A stretch of DNA of 63,569 nucleotides from Balamuthia mandrillaris (taxonomy: Eukaryota; Discosea; Longamoebia; Balamuthiidae). Positions 23,595 through 34,330 of this stretch are shown in pieces (position 1 is the stretch's first letter; each line of letters begins with the position of its first letter). The translations under genes were made by a program, and so were the position numbers. The DNA is taken from assembly GCA_031835245.1 (NCBI GenBank), contig JAVKOQ010000296.1:1-63569 (forward strand). The letters run 5' to 3'. A model generated the notes under the pieces. The model searched no databases, was not told the DNA's origin, and saw nothing but the letters and a program-made list of their open reading frames with translations.

Positions 23595-23918
23595 TTTTTT
23601 AAAAAAACCAACCAACCCCAATCGAGAAGAGAAAGAAGAACGAAGAGCAGAGCAGAGCAGAAGAGAAAGGCAACAAGGACACTTTTGACTTTCTTCTTTC
23701 TCTTTTTTTATTGTCCACAAAAATCTAATTAATTGATTGATTTTTTTTGCTACTTTGCGATAATTTGTGCCGAATTTCACTATTTTCGATCCCGTTGGCT
23801 AATAATTTGCGTTTTTTCCGTAATTATTATTTACCTTCGATTCCTTTCGTTTTTTTTATTTTATTTGAATATATTTATTTTATTTGATTATATTTTATTT
23901 CATTTTATTTTTATTCAA
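23595..23918. other. AT-rich intergenic region
   Basis: About 320 bases of T/A-rich sequence between the carbamoyltransferase start and the 3' end of the F-box-tubulin gene. A TTTTCGATCC site at about 23784 is the only motif noted. No gene seen. Confidence 0.4.
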
Positions 23919-25057
23919 TCAGCTGGTGCCTTCGCCATCCGACAACGCTTCCGCTTCGTACTCTTCATCATCACCGTTGCCAGACAGATAAAACTCCCGC
24001 ACCAAGTCCTCCACGTTGCTGTAATGCTCGTAAAAGTAGTCCGGATAGAAATCATCGCTCGCCTTTGCCACCGTTTCGAGGTGAAGGTGCAGGTAGGCAT
24101 AAATCCCTGCGGCTGGTCCTGTTGAGCTTCGAACAAGCGTTCCTGAAGCCACTTGTTCTCTTTTCGTTGGTTGTTAGTCAGAACATACATTGCTTGCAAG
24201 TGAGAAAGAGGATGAGACAAAAAGGAAAAGAAAGGGACTAACCCAAAACAGTCGTATTCACATAAGGCATGTTTGGTGGGTTGAAACAAGAAACAAGGTT
24301 GCTTGGCGCATTCGCTTTCACGCTGCCGATTCATTTCGGCGACCTCATTTCCTACTTTGGTCCAACTAATGTATTCTCGTTGTGGTTGTTGGCGATAATG
24401 ATTGTTGTTGCTTGTTGCTCCTCGGAAACATGCAAAAGATAGATCGATGCCTTCTGTCTTGATGACAGTAGAAGAAGCAGTTGAAAGATTAGATGGAGAG
24501 GAAGGAAGAGACGAAGGAATGGTGAGGGAGCTGCTTGGATGAAAGAGTTTAGCTGCCAGTTGAGAGCTTATGTCTGTGAATTATCGGTTTAAATGGGTTA
24601 AAAAAACAAATAAGAACACAACGAGACGAATAACAAGAATTACAAGAGAAAAGATAAAGAGGGAGAAAAACCATGTTGTGGAGTAAAGGATTGTAGCTGA
24701 GGCATGACTTGCGCATACGCCACCGAATAGCAATGCAAGCGAGGATAAGGATTAAAAGTGGTGGAAAACTTGAGCCAACTGCCCATTGCCTCATTGCCCT
24801 GCACAGGAAAGCGCATCGGACAAGTTATTCCGCTGAATGCTTTTGCTGCAATTCTGTCTTTTTGCTCCGTTGTCATCATTATGTTTTTGTTGTTTGTGGT
24901 CATAGCGAGATCAGAGAGAAGAAATGTGGCGTCGGTTAGTTCGATGAGGGAGTTGAAGGCCATGGCTGTAGATCCTATTCATGAAATAGAAGAAGCTACT
25001 AAGAAAAATAGAGTACAAGAACGAATAGCAATGCTTACTTCAAAGAAACAAGGGAGA

Positions 25058-25089
<32 letters not shown>

Positions 25090-26757
25090 ACACAAAAACA
25101 GCGAAGCGCAAAGAAATAACAAAATAAGAATGGTTTACGTATGAGGTCAGCAGAAGGATTAGATTTTGGAGAGAACAAACAAAACGCTACGGGTCTGGTG
25201 GTCATGAAGGCATCTACTGTAGCATTAAAAACGAAATCCGTCGCATAGCCACCATCTAAATCTGTAACAGCAATGTTTTGTTGAAAGGAGGTAAGCAATA
25301 AAGATGAACGTAGAGAAGCACGTTCAGCAATACTGGAAGAAAGAATAACGAAAAGTAACATTAACCTCCAATATCAGCAAGAAAGTCAAAATTACTGAGG
25401 TTGTCACATTTTTCGGCGAGACGAGATAAGTGGTCCATCATGGCGCTTAAGCTCGTATTGTTACAGCTCCATTCATCTAGCGAATATGTATCGTCTACCA
25501 GATAAAATCTGCCAGTACTAGAATTCTCTGGGTAAGTAGAAGAATACGAAGAAAGAGCTAAGAGTGAAACCAACCATGAAGGTGGGAATAAGGGAGATTC
25601 ATAAAAAGCTTGTTGTTGGTCAAACAATGGCGAACTGTGTGTATCCACAAATAACGTCCTTGGTTTATAAGTGCCTTCACCATCCAAGTTAACAACCAAG
25701 AGAATCCCAGAAAACAAAAAAAGAAAAGAAAGGAGCAAGCAAAAAGAAGGAAAGAACGAACCGTCTTCCATCTCGGAAAAAGAAAATGAAAGTCCGCTGA
25801 CTTGTGCCTCTGAAATAGGCCCTGCTCCGTTTGGTTTAACTTTGTACTCTCCTGTGTGAGGATCAATCGAATGCTCGTAGTATAAACTTTCCCAATATTT
25901 GTGGCCAACATCCGTTGCTATTGTTTGTAATAAGGAGGGAGTCGTTGGTTAACAAGATGAAGCTCGCAAAAACAGGAGAACTGAAGCTCTTAAAGAAAGA
26001 GGAAAGAAGTATGATGGCAGAGGGAACAGAAGAAGTAGGAAGCAGAGAGGAAGAATGAGAGAAGGAACGAAGAAAGAAGAACGCAAGAAGCAAGAACAAC
26101 TGACGAAAGCAAACCTCTCCGTCCGAGTTGAATCTGGATGGTCTCAGCTGGAGGAGCCACCACCAGCCGCCGCTTCTTGTATTCCTCTCTGTTGGCCGGG
26201 TCCTTCTCCCACCGGCTCCTCTCCCTGAGATAGTCCTTCACGACCTTGCCTTGCACGCTCCAATCGAGGGCCAACGCTCTCCACTGCCGACACACTCGCG
26301 GCACTACATAGCGGAGCTCCCATGCCTCCAAATGGTTGATGATCAGCAGGACGACTTCCGTTGGCACTGCTTCAAATACGTTTATACGTTCCTCTGCTTC
26401 TTGCTCTTCTTCTTGTTCTTCTTGTTCTTCTTCGCCTTCTTCTTCTTCTTCTGTTGCGTTATTGCTTCTTCCCTCTTCTCTCGCCTGATCGTTGCCCAAG
26501 ATTTGAACGTCCCAATCCAAAGAGGAGGAGAAGGAGGGAGCAGAGGAGGTAGAAGCGGCAGCGGCTCGTTCCTGACGAATAAGAACGGCCCAGGCCTTCT
26601 TGTAGAAGCGCATCGGAGGGAGCGAGAAGGAGGAGTAGTACTTGGCGTTCCAGTGGATCTCTTGCTCCGCAAGCCGAAGAGCTATCTTGTGGACCGCTTC
26701 GCGTCTTTCTTGTTCCTTTCGTTCATCTGTCCATTTTTTGTTTGGTTCTTAGTTTGA

Positions 26758-26789
<32 letters not shown>

Positions 26790-26833
26790 TGAGTGGAAGG
26801 AGAAAAGAGTTGCAACCAACCTTGCATGTCCAT
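23919..26833 (-). CDS. F-box protein fused to a degenerate tubulin-like domain
   Basis: Eight exons: 26833-26821, 26726-26115, 25917-25762, 25674-25366, 25261-25139, 24965-24672, 24573-24262 and 24151-23919; they sum to 2052 nt, 683 residues (the last junction has an alternative). Residues about 105-150 form an F-box (VFEAVPTEVVLLIINHLEAW, VVPRVCRQWRALA). From about residue 195 the protein follows tubulin in order: ETIQIQLGRRATDVGHKYWE and YEHSIDPHTGEY (tubulin IQxGQCGNQIGxKFWE...EHGIDPTG), TYKPRTLFVDTHS, CDNLSNFDFLADIG, FNSLIELTDATFLLSD, AAKAFSGITCPMRFPVQGN, FNPYPRLHCYSVAYAQV, ACFRGA and HYSNVEDLVREF with an acidic tail. The GTP loops are lost: GQCGNQ is GRRATD and GGGTGSG is replaced by DLDGGYA. 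It is probably a non-GTP-binding tubulin-fold adaptor that could direct an SCF ligase. No such fusion is known to me. Confidence 0.85.
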
Positions 26834-26880
26834 TGTGTCCGCTCTTCTTCTTCTTGTTTGGCTTTCTTGTGTGTCGGCTC

Positions 26881-26908
26881 ATCGATGTCTATCGATTGCA
26901 AAATCGAT
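26881..26908. promoter_or_regulatory. Three spaced ATCGAT palindromes upstream of the F-box-tubulin gene
   Basis: ATCGAT at 26881, 26891 and 26903, 48-75 bases upstream of the ATG at 26833. Similar ATCGAT or TCGA-centred sites lie upstream of other genes. Regulatory role is inferred. Confidence 0.4.
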
Positions 26909-27116
26909 AATTATTCTCATGAGAAAATATTTCAATTTTTCGATTATGACGCAAATTTATTTTCGCCAATCCCAGGAAAAAAGTAAGAACATATTTTCAG
27001 GTAAATCGTTTTACTTTTGCTATATGGATTTTTTTTAAAAGAAAAAAAAAGAGAAAGAGCCGAAAGGTTATAAACAAACCATAACGCACACACACACACA
27101 CACAAAACCAAACCAG

Positions 27117-27308
27117 ATGAGGAGGACGGGTAAGGGAAGGCTGGGGGCGCTGAGAGGCGTGCCGACCAACAAGAGCAAAACAGGACAATGCCCTTGCGGC
27201 CGCTACTGCTGCAAAATGAGGAAGAGCGACGGCAAGGCCCTCTGCAAGGCCAAAAAGTTCAAAAAGCTGCGCGCCAAGGAACTACAGCAGGAGCTCTGCT
27301 ACTCTTGA
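27117..27308 (+). CDS. Small basic Cys-rich protein, unknown
   Basis: A 63-residue frame beginning MRRTGKGRLGALRGVPTNKS, with a compact cysteine cluster CPCGRYCC, one further Cys in KALCKAKKFKKLR and one near the end (ELCYS). About a third of residues are Lys or Arg. GC-rich codon use distinguishes it from the surrounding AT-rich DNA, which supports coding. It faces away from the F-box-tubulin gene and precedes the Ub-like cluster. CPC-x3-CC suggests a metal-bound knuckle, but no family is recognised. Confidence 0.45.
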   Translation: MRRTGKGRLGALRGVPTNKSKTGQCPCGRYCCKMRKSDGKALCKAKKFKKLRAKELQQELCYS

Positions 27309-27389
27309 CTCCAAATTCGAACTTTCACTTCGAAACGCAGTACAAGTCCAGGTCTTTCCATTCCTGAAAGACACTCAACTAACGAGAGA

Positions 27390-27592
27390 AGAAGAAGAAG
27401 AAGAAGGCGAAGAACAAGAAGAAGAATAACAAGAAGAATAACAAGAAGAAGAAGAAGAACAAGAAGAAGAAGAAGAAGAAGAAGAAGAAGAAGAAGAAGA
27501 AGAACAAGAAGAAGAACAAGAAGAAGAAGAAGAAGAGCAAGAACAAGAAGAACAAGAAGAAGAACCATAAAAAGAAGAGGGAGAAGAGAGAG
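27390..27592. repeat. GAA-rich microsatellite, intergenic
   Basis: AAG, ACAAGA and AATAAC units on the plus strand between the Cys-rich ORF and the first Ub-like gene. This is one of the few long arrays that do not lie in an identified intron. The whole 27309-27783 interval otherwise shows no gene. Confidence 0.85.
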
Positions 27593-27783
27593 GAGAAAGC
27601 AAGGACGAGGAGCACATCCCACCTTCAGAAACTGAAACTGGAATACCGAAAAATGGATTTGTTTTGATCAAGCGTGCTTCTTATTCATACTTTTCCTTCG
27701 TGCGGGCTTGAAAAAAGCCAAGAACCAACAATAAACTTAATACCGGTAAAACAACAGTTAAACAAACAAACAAAAGACAGATA

Positions 27784-28203
27784 ATGATGAGCCACAACAA
27801 CCGCCGCCGCCGTCGCCGCCAAAACCACCACGGTCACGCCACTCGCCAAACCGCCACCTTGACCTTCCGCTTGGACGTGAACTTCACGGAGAAGCTGCCC
27901 CACGGGCCGTACGTGGAGCAAGGGCAAGGGCAAACCCATTTCGTTCTCTACATTCAGCCCACGGCCACCGTCGGGGATGCTCACGCGGCCTTTCACAAGC
28001 TCTTTGACGAGACCATCCAACGCCAAACCGAGGGATTGCCCAAAATACTAAAGGTAGGGGCAACGATGGAGATCTTGGAAACCAAGTGCAAAGGCGGAGC
28101 GGTAACCGAGGGAGAGAAGTTGCAGGACCTCTTGGAGTCCGGAGAAAATCTCTCGTTGATAGTACGACAAAAATTCTCAACGGGCTGTTGCACTCTGTTC
28201 TGA
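27784..28203 (+). CDS. Ubiquitin-like protein with prenylation tail, copy 1
   Basis: Intronless, 139 residues. After a variable basic, His-rich N-terminus (MMSHNNRRRRRRQNHHGHAT) comes a conserved core: TATLTFRLDVNFTEKLPHG, THFVLYIQPTATVGDAHAAF, a helix HKLFDETIQ, then MEILETKCKGGAVTEGEKLQ and DLLESGENLSLIVRQ. The order strand-strand-helix-strand-strand with a final hydrophobic strand fits the ubiquitin beta-grasp. The C-terminus is TGCCTLF: CTLF is a CaaX box, and the preceding Cys could be palmitoylated. This is the layout of plant and fungal MUB proteins (membrane-anchored ubiquitin-fold). No GG terminus is present, so conjugation is not expected. The assignment to MUB is inference; the three-copy family is seen directly. 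Confidence 0.7.
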   Translation: MMSHNNRRRRRRQNHHGHATRQTATLTFRLDVNFTEKLPHGPYVEQGQGQTHFVLYIQPTATVGDAHAAFHKLFDETIQRQTEGLPKILKVGATMEILETKCKGGAVTEGEKLQDLLESGENLSLIVRQKFSTGCCTLF

Positions 28204-28708
28204 ACTCATTCCTTCCTCCTTTGTTGATGATGTTGTATTAAAAGTAAAGAGTATCTGTTTAAGAACTTCTTGAAACGCAGACAGAGATAGAGGGCGGACG
28301 AAGACGGCAAAGAACCATCAAAAGAGTAGACGTACCTTTGTGTCGAACCCAGCATGGCTGAGCTTTGCGAGCGGGCTCTCATTGTCACACGCTCTATTTG
28401 CAGCCACCGACGACTATTTGCAGCCACCGACTCGTCATCAGGCGGGATTGCCGCCGCCGACTTTGCAAGACAAATCCCGTTGGCACAGAACGACCACAGC
28501 GTCTCTCTAAAGGCCTTTGAGTAAGCAGTGTTCTGCAAACGGTACGTAAACAAAAATACCGCGGCTTGGTCTAGAGGAGGTTAATCATGGTTGTCGTTTG
28601 ATATTTCAAATAAAGCGCATCATTATGGCACCCGAAATGTACAAAGCAACAAATAAACGTTGGTTAAACACATAAAACTCGCTCCGGTGCAACAAACAAA
28701 GACAGAGA
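28204..28708. other. Spacer with a short tandem duplication
   Basis: No gene is seen between Ub-like copies 1 and 2. CTATTTGCAGCCACCGA is repeated at 28400 and 28419. Parts of the interval (28320-28520) are GC-richer than the flanks, possibly old decayed coding sequence, but nothing is recognisable. Confidence 0.4.
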
Positions 28709-29191
28709 ATGAGGAGGAACAACCACTTTCACGGCAGCCATGGTCACACAGGAGCTACCTTCCACCACAGTCACTTTCACAGCACGAGTGGTCACACAGG
28801 GGCCAACTTCCGCCATAGGCACCACGGCACAAGTGCTCACCAAACCGCCACCCAAACCGTCCGCTTGGACGTGAATTTTACGGAGAAACTGCCCCACGGG
28901 CCGTACGTGGAGCAGGGGCAAGGGCAAACCCACTTCGTTCTCTACATTCAGCCCACGGCCACCGTTGGGGACGCTCACGCGGCCTTGCGCAAGCTCTTTG
29001 ACGAGACCGTCCAACGTCAATACGAGGGAAGGACCGTAAAGGCAAAGATGCAAATCTTGGAGACAAAGTGCAAAGGCGGAGCGGTGACCGAGGGAGAGAA
29101 GCTGCGCGACCTCTTGGAGTCCGGAGAAGCTTTGTCGCTGATGGTGCGACAAAGTGTTATCCCAGTGGTTGTTTGTTGTACTCTGTTTTGA
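28709..29191 (+). CDS. Ubiquitin-like protein with prenylation tail, copy 2
   Basis: Intronless, 160 residues; paralogue of copy 1. The N-terminus is longer and His/Gly-rich with three similar blocks (SHGHTGATFHHSHFH, STSGHTGANFRHRHH). The core TVRLDVNFTEKLPHGPYVEQ and THFVLYIQPTATVGDAHAAL is nearly identical to copy 1, as is ILETKCKGGAVTEGEKLRDL. The end is VVVCCTLF, so the Cys-CaaX signature is kept although the residues just before it differ between copies; that suggests selection on the lipid-anchor motif. Same strand and spacing as the others. Confidence 0.7.
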   Translation: MRRNNHFHGSHGHTGATFHHSHFHSTSGHTGANFRHRHHGTSAHQTATQTVRLDVNFTEKLPHGPYVEQGQGQTHFVLYIQPTATVGDAHAALRKLFDETVQRQYEGRTVKAKMQILETKCKGGAVTEGEKLRDLLESGEALSLMVRQSVIPVVVCCTLF

Positions 29192-30117
29192 ATTCATCTT
29201 TTTTTTTTTTTGTGGAAAACCCTACATAAAACTCAAAAACAACAACAACATACTGCTGTGCTGGGTGGGAACGCCAGCAAGCCGAGGTCAACGAAGATTT
29301 TTAATCAGTACTATTATATATCAATATAACGTCAAAAAATCGCTCATTGTTGTGGAGGAAGCACTCAGTGAGAGCGGTCAGCTGGCAAAAGTCTCAAGGC
29401 AAGGAGGTCAACCCATTGTAGGAAAGGTCGAAGGCAGTCGAGTGTGCAAAGGGTTGGAGCAGGGAGGGAAGGGCGTCGCTTTCTTCCCTCTCCTTTTGTT
29501 TTTTTTTTTTTAAACGGACCAACGCGCAATGGTTTGGGTTCGGCAGTGGTCCTTGTCGACACCAGATTTTCCCCGCTAAAAGTTGCAGGGGAAGCGCAGG
29601 GACGTTTTATGCTGCCCTTTTTTCCCTGGCCATTTCTTTTCGGCGTGGGTTGCTGGGAACACGAGTGGATAACAAATGAATGAAATCAGGGTGTTAGCAT
29701 GATAACGACTTCAAAAATACCCTGGAGGAGACTCGCTGGTTGTCCGACAATAGCACAACACGTTGTTAGACTATCACAAACGAGAGGGAGAAAAAGAGAG
29801 AAGATCTTGTTTCGTGAGAAACAAACGAAAACGCGTGCTCGTGGTCTCAATATGCTGGCCTTTGTCAACCTCCACGTTTTAAAACTGAACTGAAAATAAG
29901 AAAAGGGGAATGGTCCTCAGTTTGTATTGGCAACACCTATCAGAAACAGTCTTTGCTAATTATGGTCGTTGGGTAATTCAACACAAGCCACGAACGGCGA
30001 ACCAGCTGACACGTTGTTAAACAACAAAAGCACATAACATTTAAATTGCAAAGACCGACCGCAACCTTTTTAGCTTGACTACACTCACAACGAAACAACA
30101 AAACAAGTCAATACATA
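29192..30117. other. Long spacer between Ub-like copies 2 and 3
   Basis: About 925 bases with several T- or A-runs (29203, 29500) and no convincing frame. A TGTCGACAC site lies at 29554. I see no RNA gene. Confidence 0.4.
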
Positions 30118-30483
30118 ATGAGTCGCCAAATCGCCACCGTAACCGTCCGCTTGGACGTGAATTTTACGGAGAAACTGCCACATGGGCCGTACGCGGAGCA
30201 AGGGCAAGGAAAAACCCACTTCGTTCTCTACATTCAGCCCACGGCCACCGTCGGGGACGCTCACGCGGCCTTTCACAAGTTCTCTGATGAGACCCTCGAA
30301 GGACAACAGAAGGGAGTGCCCAATTTTGCAAAGATGAAGGTCAAAGTAAAGATCTTGGAGACAAAGTGCAAGGGCGGAGCGGTAACCGAGGGAGAGAAGT
30401 TGCAGGACCTCTTGGAGTCCGGAGAAGCTCTCTCGTTGATCGTACGACAAACAGCCTCAACCCCTTGTTGTACTCTGTTCTGA
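30118..30483 (+). CDS. Ubiquitin-like protein with prenylation tail, copy 3
   Basis: Intronless, 121 residues. It lacks the basic or His-rich N-terminal extension of copies 1 and 2, starting MSRQIATVTVRLDVNFTEKL directly on the first strand, which helps define the domain border. The core is THFVLYIQPTATVGDAHAAF and KILETKCKGGAVTEGEKLQ; the helix region is more diverged (HKFSDETLEGQQKGVPNFAK). It ends TPCCTLF, so all three copies finish with the same five residues. Confidence 0.7.
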   Translation: MSRQIATVTVRLDVNFTEKLPHGPYAEQGQGKTHFVLYIQPTATVGDAHAAFHKFSDETLEGQQKGVPNFAKMKVKVKILETKCKGGAVTEGEKLQDLLESGEALSLIVRQTASTPCCTLF

Positions 30484-30607
30484 ACTCATCCTTGTTTTGT
30501 TGTTTTTTTTTTTTTTTTTGGGGGGATGGAAAATCCAGCATATAAACAACTTTGGGTTTTACTTTGTTTCTTGATCTCTGTTCTGCCAATCCCGAGCATT
30601 AACTGCT

Positions 30608-30660
30608 GGCTTGAACGTGCATTTAACCGGGAAACTGCTTAGTACATGGAGCAAGGAGAG
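30608..30660 (+). pseudogene. Decayed fragment of a fourth Ub-like copy
   Basis: GGCTTGAACGTGCATTTAAC and the following CGGGAAACTGCTTAGTACAT align with the start of the conserved core of the three genes (sequence encoding RLDVNFTEKLP...YVEQG). Several substitutions and a lost segment before TACATGGAGCAAGG leave no open frame. Only this short block is recognisable. Confidence 0.65.
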
Positions 30661-31379
30661 AGCATTTATTCATCCTATGCTTGCCAGGCACTCCAGAAAG
30701 CGTTCAAAAAAAAAGGCTACGCCGACGCCGTAGACAGAAGAATTGTCCAAGGGCGATACAGCGGGGGGAATGCAAAGATGGCAAAGAAAACCCAGCACGC
30801 AAAAAAAAAAAAAATCAGAAAGAAAGAAAGAAAGAAAGAGCGAGGGGGGGATCAGCCCCTTAGATGTTCTTTAGTTCAGTTCCCTTCATCGAAGCACTAG
30901 GGTAACAAGTGGTAAAAAGGTTTTCATCAAATCCCCCCAACGAAAAATCGGGCTCCTTCCGCTTTAAACGGTTTCCTTGGGAAATTCCCTACGGATTATG
31001 GGACCTCCGGATGAATAGATCGGAAAAATACATGCCTTGAAAACGGATTGGCACAAAAAATCAAAGACCACGAACGAGTGGCTGGTGATCATGATCGTCG
31101 GCGATGCGAGGCTGTTTTGGGTGAAGACAGAGAGAAAGGAAACAGAACGAAAGGACAAAAAAACCGAAAAGGGAGTAAAAAGATTTCTCTTTGGGGGACG
31201 TTAGGAGAGAGCGCGTCCCAACGCAGAGTGAGAAAGCAAGTTAGTGGTGGTAGGAGAAAGCAACGCGTACAACAGCTGAGGAAGAAGAGAGCTTTTTTTT
31301 TTCTCCTCTTTGTCAAGGAAGTACGGTGTTTTTTTTTGTTGTTGTTCGAGCACCGGACAGACTATATAGCATCGAAGCC
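30661..31379. other. Spacer after the Ub-like cluster
   Basis: No supported gene. A short frame over 30646-30900 is low complexity (Lys-rich from GAAA repeats at 30818-30840). The region leads into the promoter of the 31380 gene. Confidence 0.4.
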
Positions 31380-32916
31380 ATGGCGTACGATCTAAGGGTT
31401 CGATTGGTGGCTCTCGTGGAGTCCACTTTTATTCTTGCCAATCTGGTACCTTTTTTAAAAAAAAAATAAAAAAACAAAAAATCCTATTCTTTTTCTCTCA
31501 CCTTTCTTCTCTCTTCCAACTGTTGTTGATTTGTGACTCACCTACTACTCTGTTTTGCTACTTTTTTTTTTTGCAGATGAAGCGCCTACCAGCAAGCTCG
31601 ATGATGCAAGAGACATGGTTGGAGCAACTCCGGCACGAAAGACGAAGGGCTCGTAACCTGTTCACGGAGCTCCTTGCGGAGCTTTCTTTATTCCTTCAGG
31701 AAGAGGTATCCTCCATCAATGGCAAAAGCAACATCAAAGAAGAAACAAGAATAAGAAGCAGAAGCAGAAGCGGAAGCAGAAGCGGGAAAGAGATTGGAAC
31801 AACGGTCACGACGCACTCCATGCCTCCTCTCTCTCTTTCAGTGACGGTGGAGCTGGCGGCTGGCGCAGAGGATCTCAGAGCAAACCAGAAACAACCAACA
31901 ACAAATAAGAAACGGAACACGACGAACGAGAAAGGAGAAGAGGAAAATGGAGAAGCAACGGAAGGAGCGGTGATGAAGCGGTTTTGGAAGCAGCATAGGA
32001 GCTGGTTGCAGGATATCACCTCTCGTTTTGTGGAAGTGGATGAGGCGTTGCGAGATTTGGCAAATGATTCACCGCTTCCAGGTTTGTCTCCTTTTCCTGT
32101 TTCTTCTTTTGCTTTGATTTCTCGTGTTCTTCGTCTTCATTCTTGTTTTCTTCTGCTTCTGCTTCTGCTTCTGCTTCTGCTTCTGCTTCTGCTTCTGCTT
32201 CTGCTTCTGCTTCTGCTTCTGCTTCTGCTTCTGCTTCTGCTTTCTTGTTCTGCTTCTGCTTCTGCTTCTGCTTCTGCTTCTGCTTCTGCTTCTGCTTCTG
32301 CTTCTGCTTCTGCTTCTGCTTCTGCTTCTGCTTCTGCTTCTGCTTCTGCTTCTGCTTCTGCTTCTGCTTCTGCTTCTGCCTCTTCCTCCCTTCTCTTCTC
32401 CTCCTTGCATTGCTTTTTTTCATTTTTTATCCAAAAGTGATTAGTGACTATTTGGGATCCAGTGAGACTAGCAAAGCGCAACGACGCAAGCAACGCCGCC
32501 GCAAGCAAAAACTGGCGCAAGAAGTGGACGAGGCCATCGCGTGGTGGCAACCGTGGCGTGACCGCTTCCATGATTGCCTGGACAGCATTCACACGGATCT
32601 GACGCAGCTGCTCGCTCTTCACAAGGACAAAGAGGACCAAGCGTTGCTGAGCGAGTTTCAGACGTTGACACTCTCGCCCAAGTCCTCGTCTTCCGCCACT
32701 CACCCATCAAGCAAAGCAGCAACAACGAAAGAGGAGAAAGGCGAGGACGACGATGAAGACGAGCTGATCGATTTTGTGGATTTGGTTGCTGCGCAGTCGG
32801 CGAAAACCTCGAGCGAGGAGGAAGAGGAGGAGGAAGAGAGGAAGCTGTTGGAAGTGGCGGGCGCCGGAATGGCGGAGCGGCACAGCAAGGGAGTGGAGTC
32901 GAAAGAGGATTGTTAA
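31380..32916 (+). CDS. Coiled-coil protein of unknown function
   Basis: Three exons (31380-31445, 31577-32081, 32438-32916) sum to 1050 nt, 349 residues. It begins MAYDLRVRLVALVESTFILA, then helical segments WLEQLRHERRRARNLFTELL, FWKQHRSWLQDITSRFVEVD and, in exon 3, AQEVDEAIAWWQPWRDRFHD, CLDSIHTDLTQLLALHKDKE. The middle has an Arg-Ser repeat (RSRSRSGSRSG) and the C-terminus is acidic ([26 protein letters not shown]). The tryptophan-rich long helices suggest an assembly or scaffold role. Intron 2 is filled by the TTCTGC array. No family recognised. Splice phases agree at both junctions, so the structure is secure even though the function is not. Confidence 0.75.
32150..32381. repeat. (TTCTGC)n hexanucleotide array in intron 2 of the 31380 gene
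   Basis: About 37 copies of TTCTGC with one interruption near 32241-32250. All frames are open, giving false Ser-Ala, Cys-Phe and Leu repeats. Pyrimidine-rich on the sense strand. Confidence 0.95.
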
Positions 32917-33274
32917 CCCTGTTTATCATTCTTTTGTCTTTTCTTGTTTTTTGTTTCTTGTTTATTGTTTTTTTGTATTGCGAGTTGTTTTGTTGTGTGT
33001 TATTGTTGTTGTTTTTCTCAAACTGTAACTAAGATAAGAATACATGTGTAAATATTCTTTTTTTCTTATTTGTTTTTTTTAAAACTTTATAATACACACG
33101 AAGCCAAAGAAAAGAGTTTCACGTCGGGGAGAGTTCCTGGAGTAAGCCAACCATTTAAGAATGCTATTTATTATTGTTTGGTGTTTAGCTTCCTCCATTC
33201 GTCTATCTCCAAACAGGATACAAAAACCGTGACGCACGTACAAGAAAAGGAGAGAGCGAGGGCGAGGGACCACG
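32917..33274. other. Tail-to-tail intergenic region
   Basis: T-rich 3' flank of the 31380 gene and 3' flank of the Frizzled-like gene. No gene or RNA seen. Confidence 0.4.
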
Positions 33275-34283
33275 TTAGTCCGATTCGAACGCAGAAGGGT
33301 CTTCGATGGTCATCTTGTTATCGCTCTTGTTTTTGGACCTGCTGGAGGTGGCCCTGGTGGCAGTTCTCATGCTCTGCCACACTCGGGAATACACTCTGCG
33401 CCAATCCAAAGTCATGAACGTCAAGAACAGAAATAGTCCTATAGTATCAGTTGAGAAGGAGAGGAGGGAAGGAGATGGAGAAGAATAAGGATAAGAAGAA
33501 GCGGAGCAAACGTAAGTTCTCTGAGGGAAAAGATGGAAGAGGAAGATAGTGAAGTGGAGAAAAAGCAGAACAAGAAGAAAGCAAGGAAAGAAAACAGTAC
33601 CCAACCCAGAGTAACCGATGGAACGAATGAGCACAAGGTCGTAGTTGGTGACGTCTTGACTGAGAGAACAGCCTTCCTCCGGTTTCGCGTAGATCAAGCA
33701 CACATAGTACTCATTGTAGCCCTCTTTGACGGTGTCCTCGTTGGCCTCCACTTCGATGGAGTACGCAAAAATGAAGCAGTACACCGTCAAGAACACGAAC
33801 ACGAAGAGCACGATGCGATAGTAGGTGAACAACAACTTCTTGCAAGAGCCTTCTTTGATGCCGAGATAGAGGATGCGTGTGATGCTGCACACGAAGAAGA
33901 CCAGGCCTAAAACAAGCAATAAACAGACCGGAGCCAACCAGAAGATCCCCAAGTAAACCGCGTCATCTTCGTTCGAAACGAAACAGCTGAAACGAAAGAT
34001 AGGCAATGAAACAAAGTCAATACATCGTTCATCCTCTCGCAGAGCAACAGAGGGAGAAGGGAGAGGGAAGTGGAGAGAGCAGAGCAGAGAGAATTTTACA
34101 AAGTGGCAGCTGTAGAGAATGCAATGCGATCCGCAACCATGCATACAAAAGCGCAGATAAGAGGCAGGCCCCAGCCGATCGTATGGAACGTGAACTGTTG
34201 CCATCGGGTAAATCTTTTGCTCTGTGGCAACTTCTCTTTGAAGTACAGCTGTTTTTCATGCTTTGATCAGTGAAAGACAGAAA

Positions 34284-34330
<47 letters not shown>

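Noticed and set aside
23919-26833. Calling the tubulin-like part Misato/DML1
   Set aside because: The blocks SGITCPMRFPVQGN, PYPRLHCYSVAY and the acidic tail after SNVEDLVREF follow alpha/beta-tubulin more closely than Misato, although both belong to the same superfamily.
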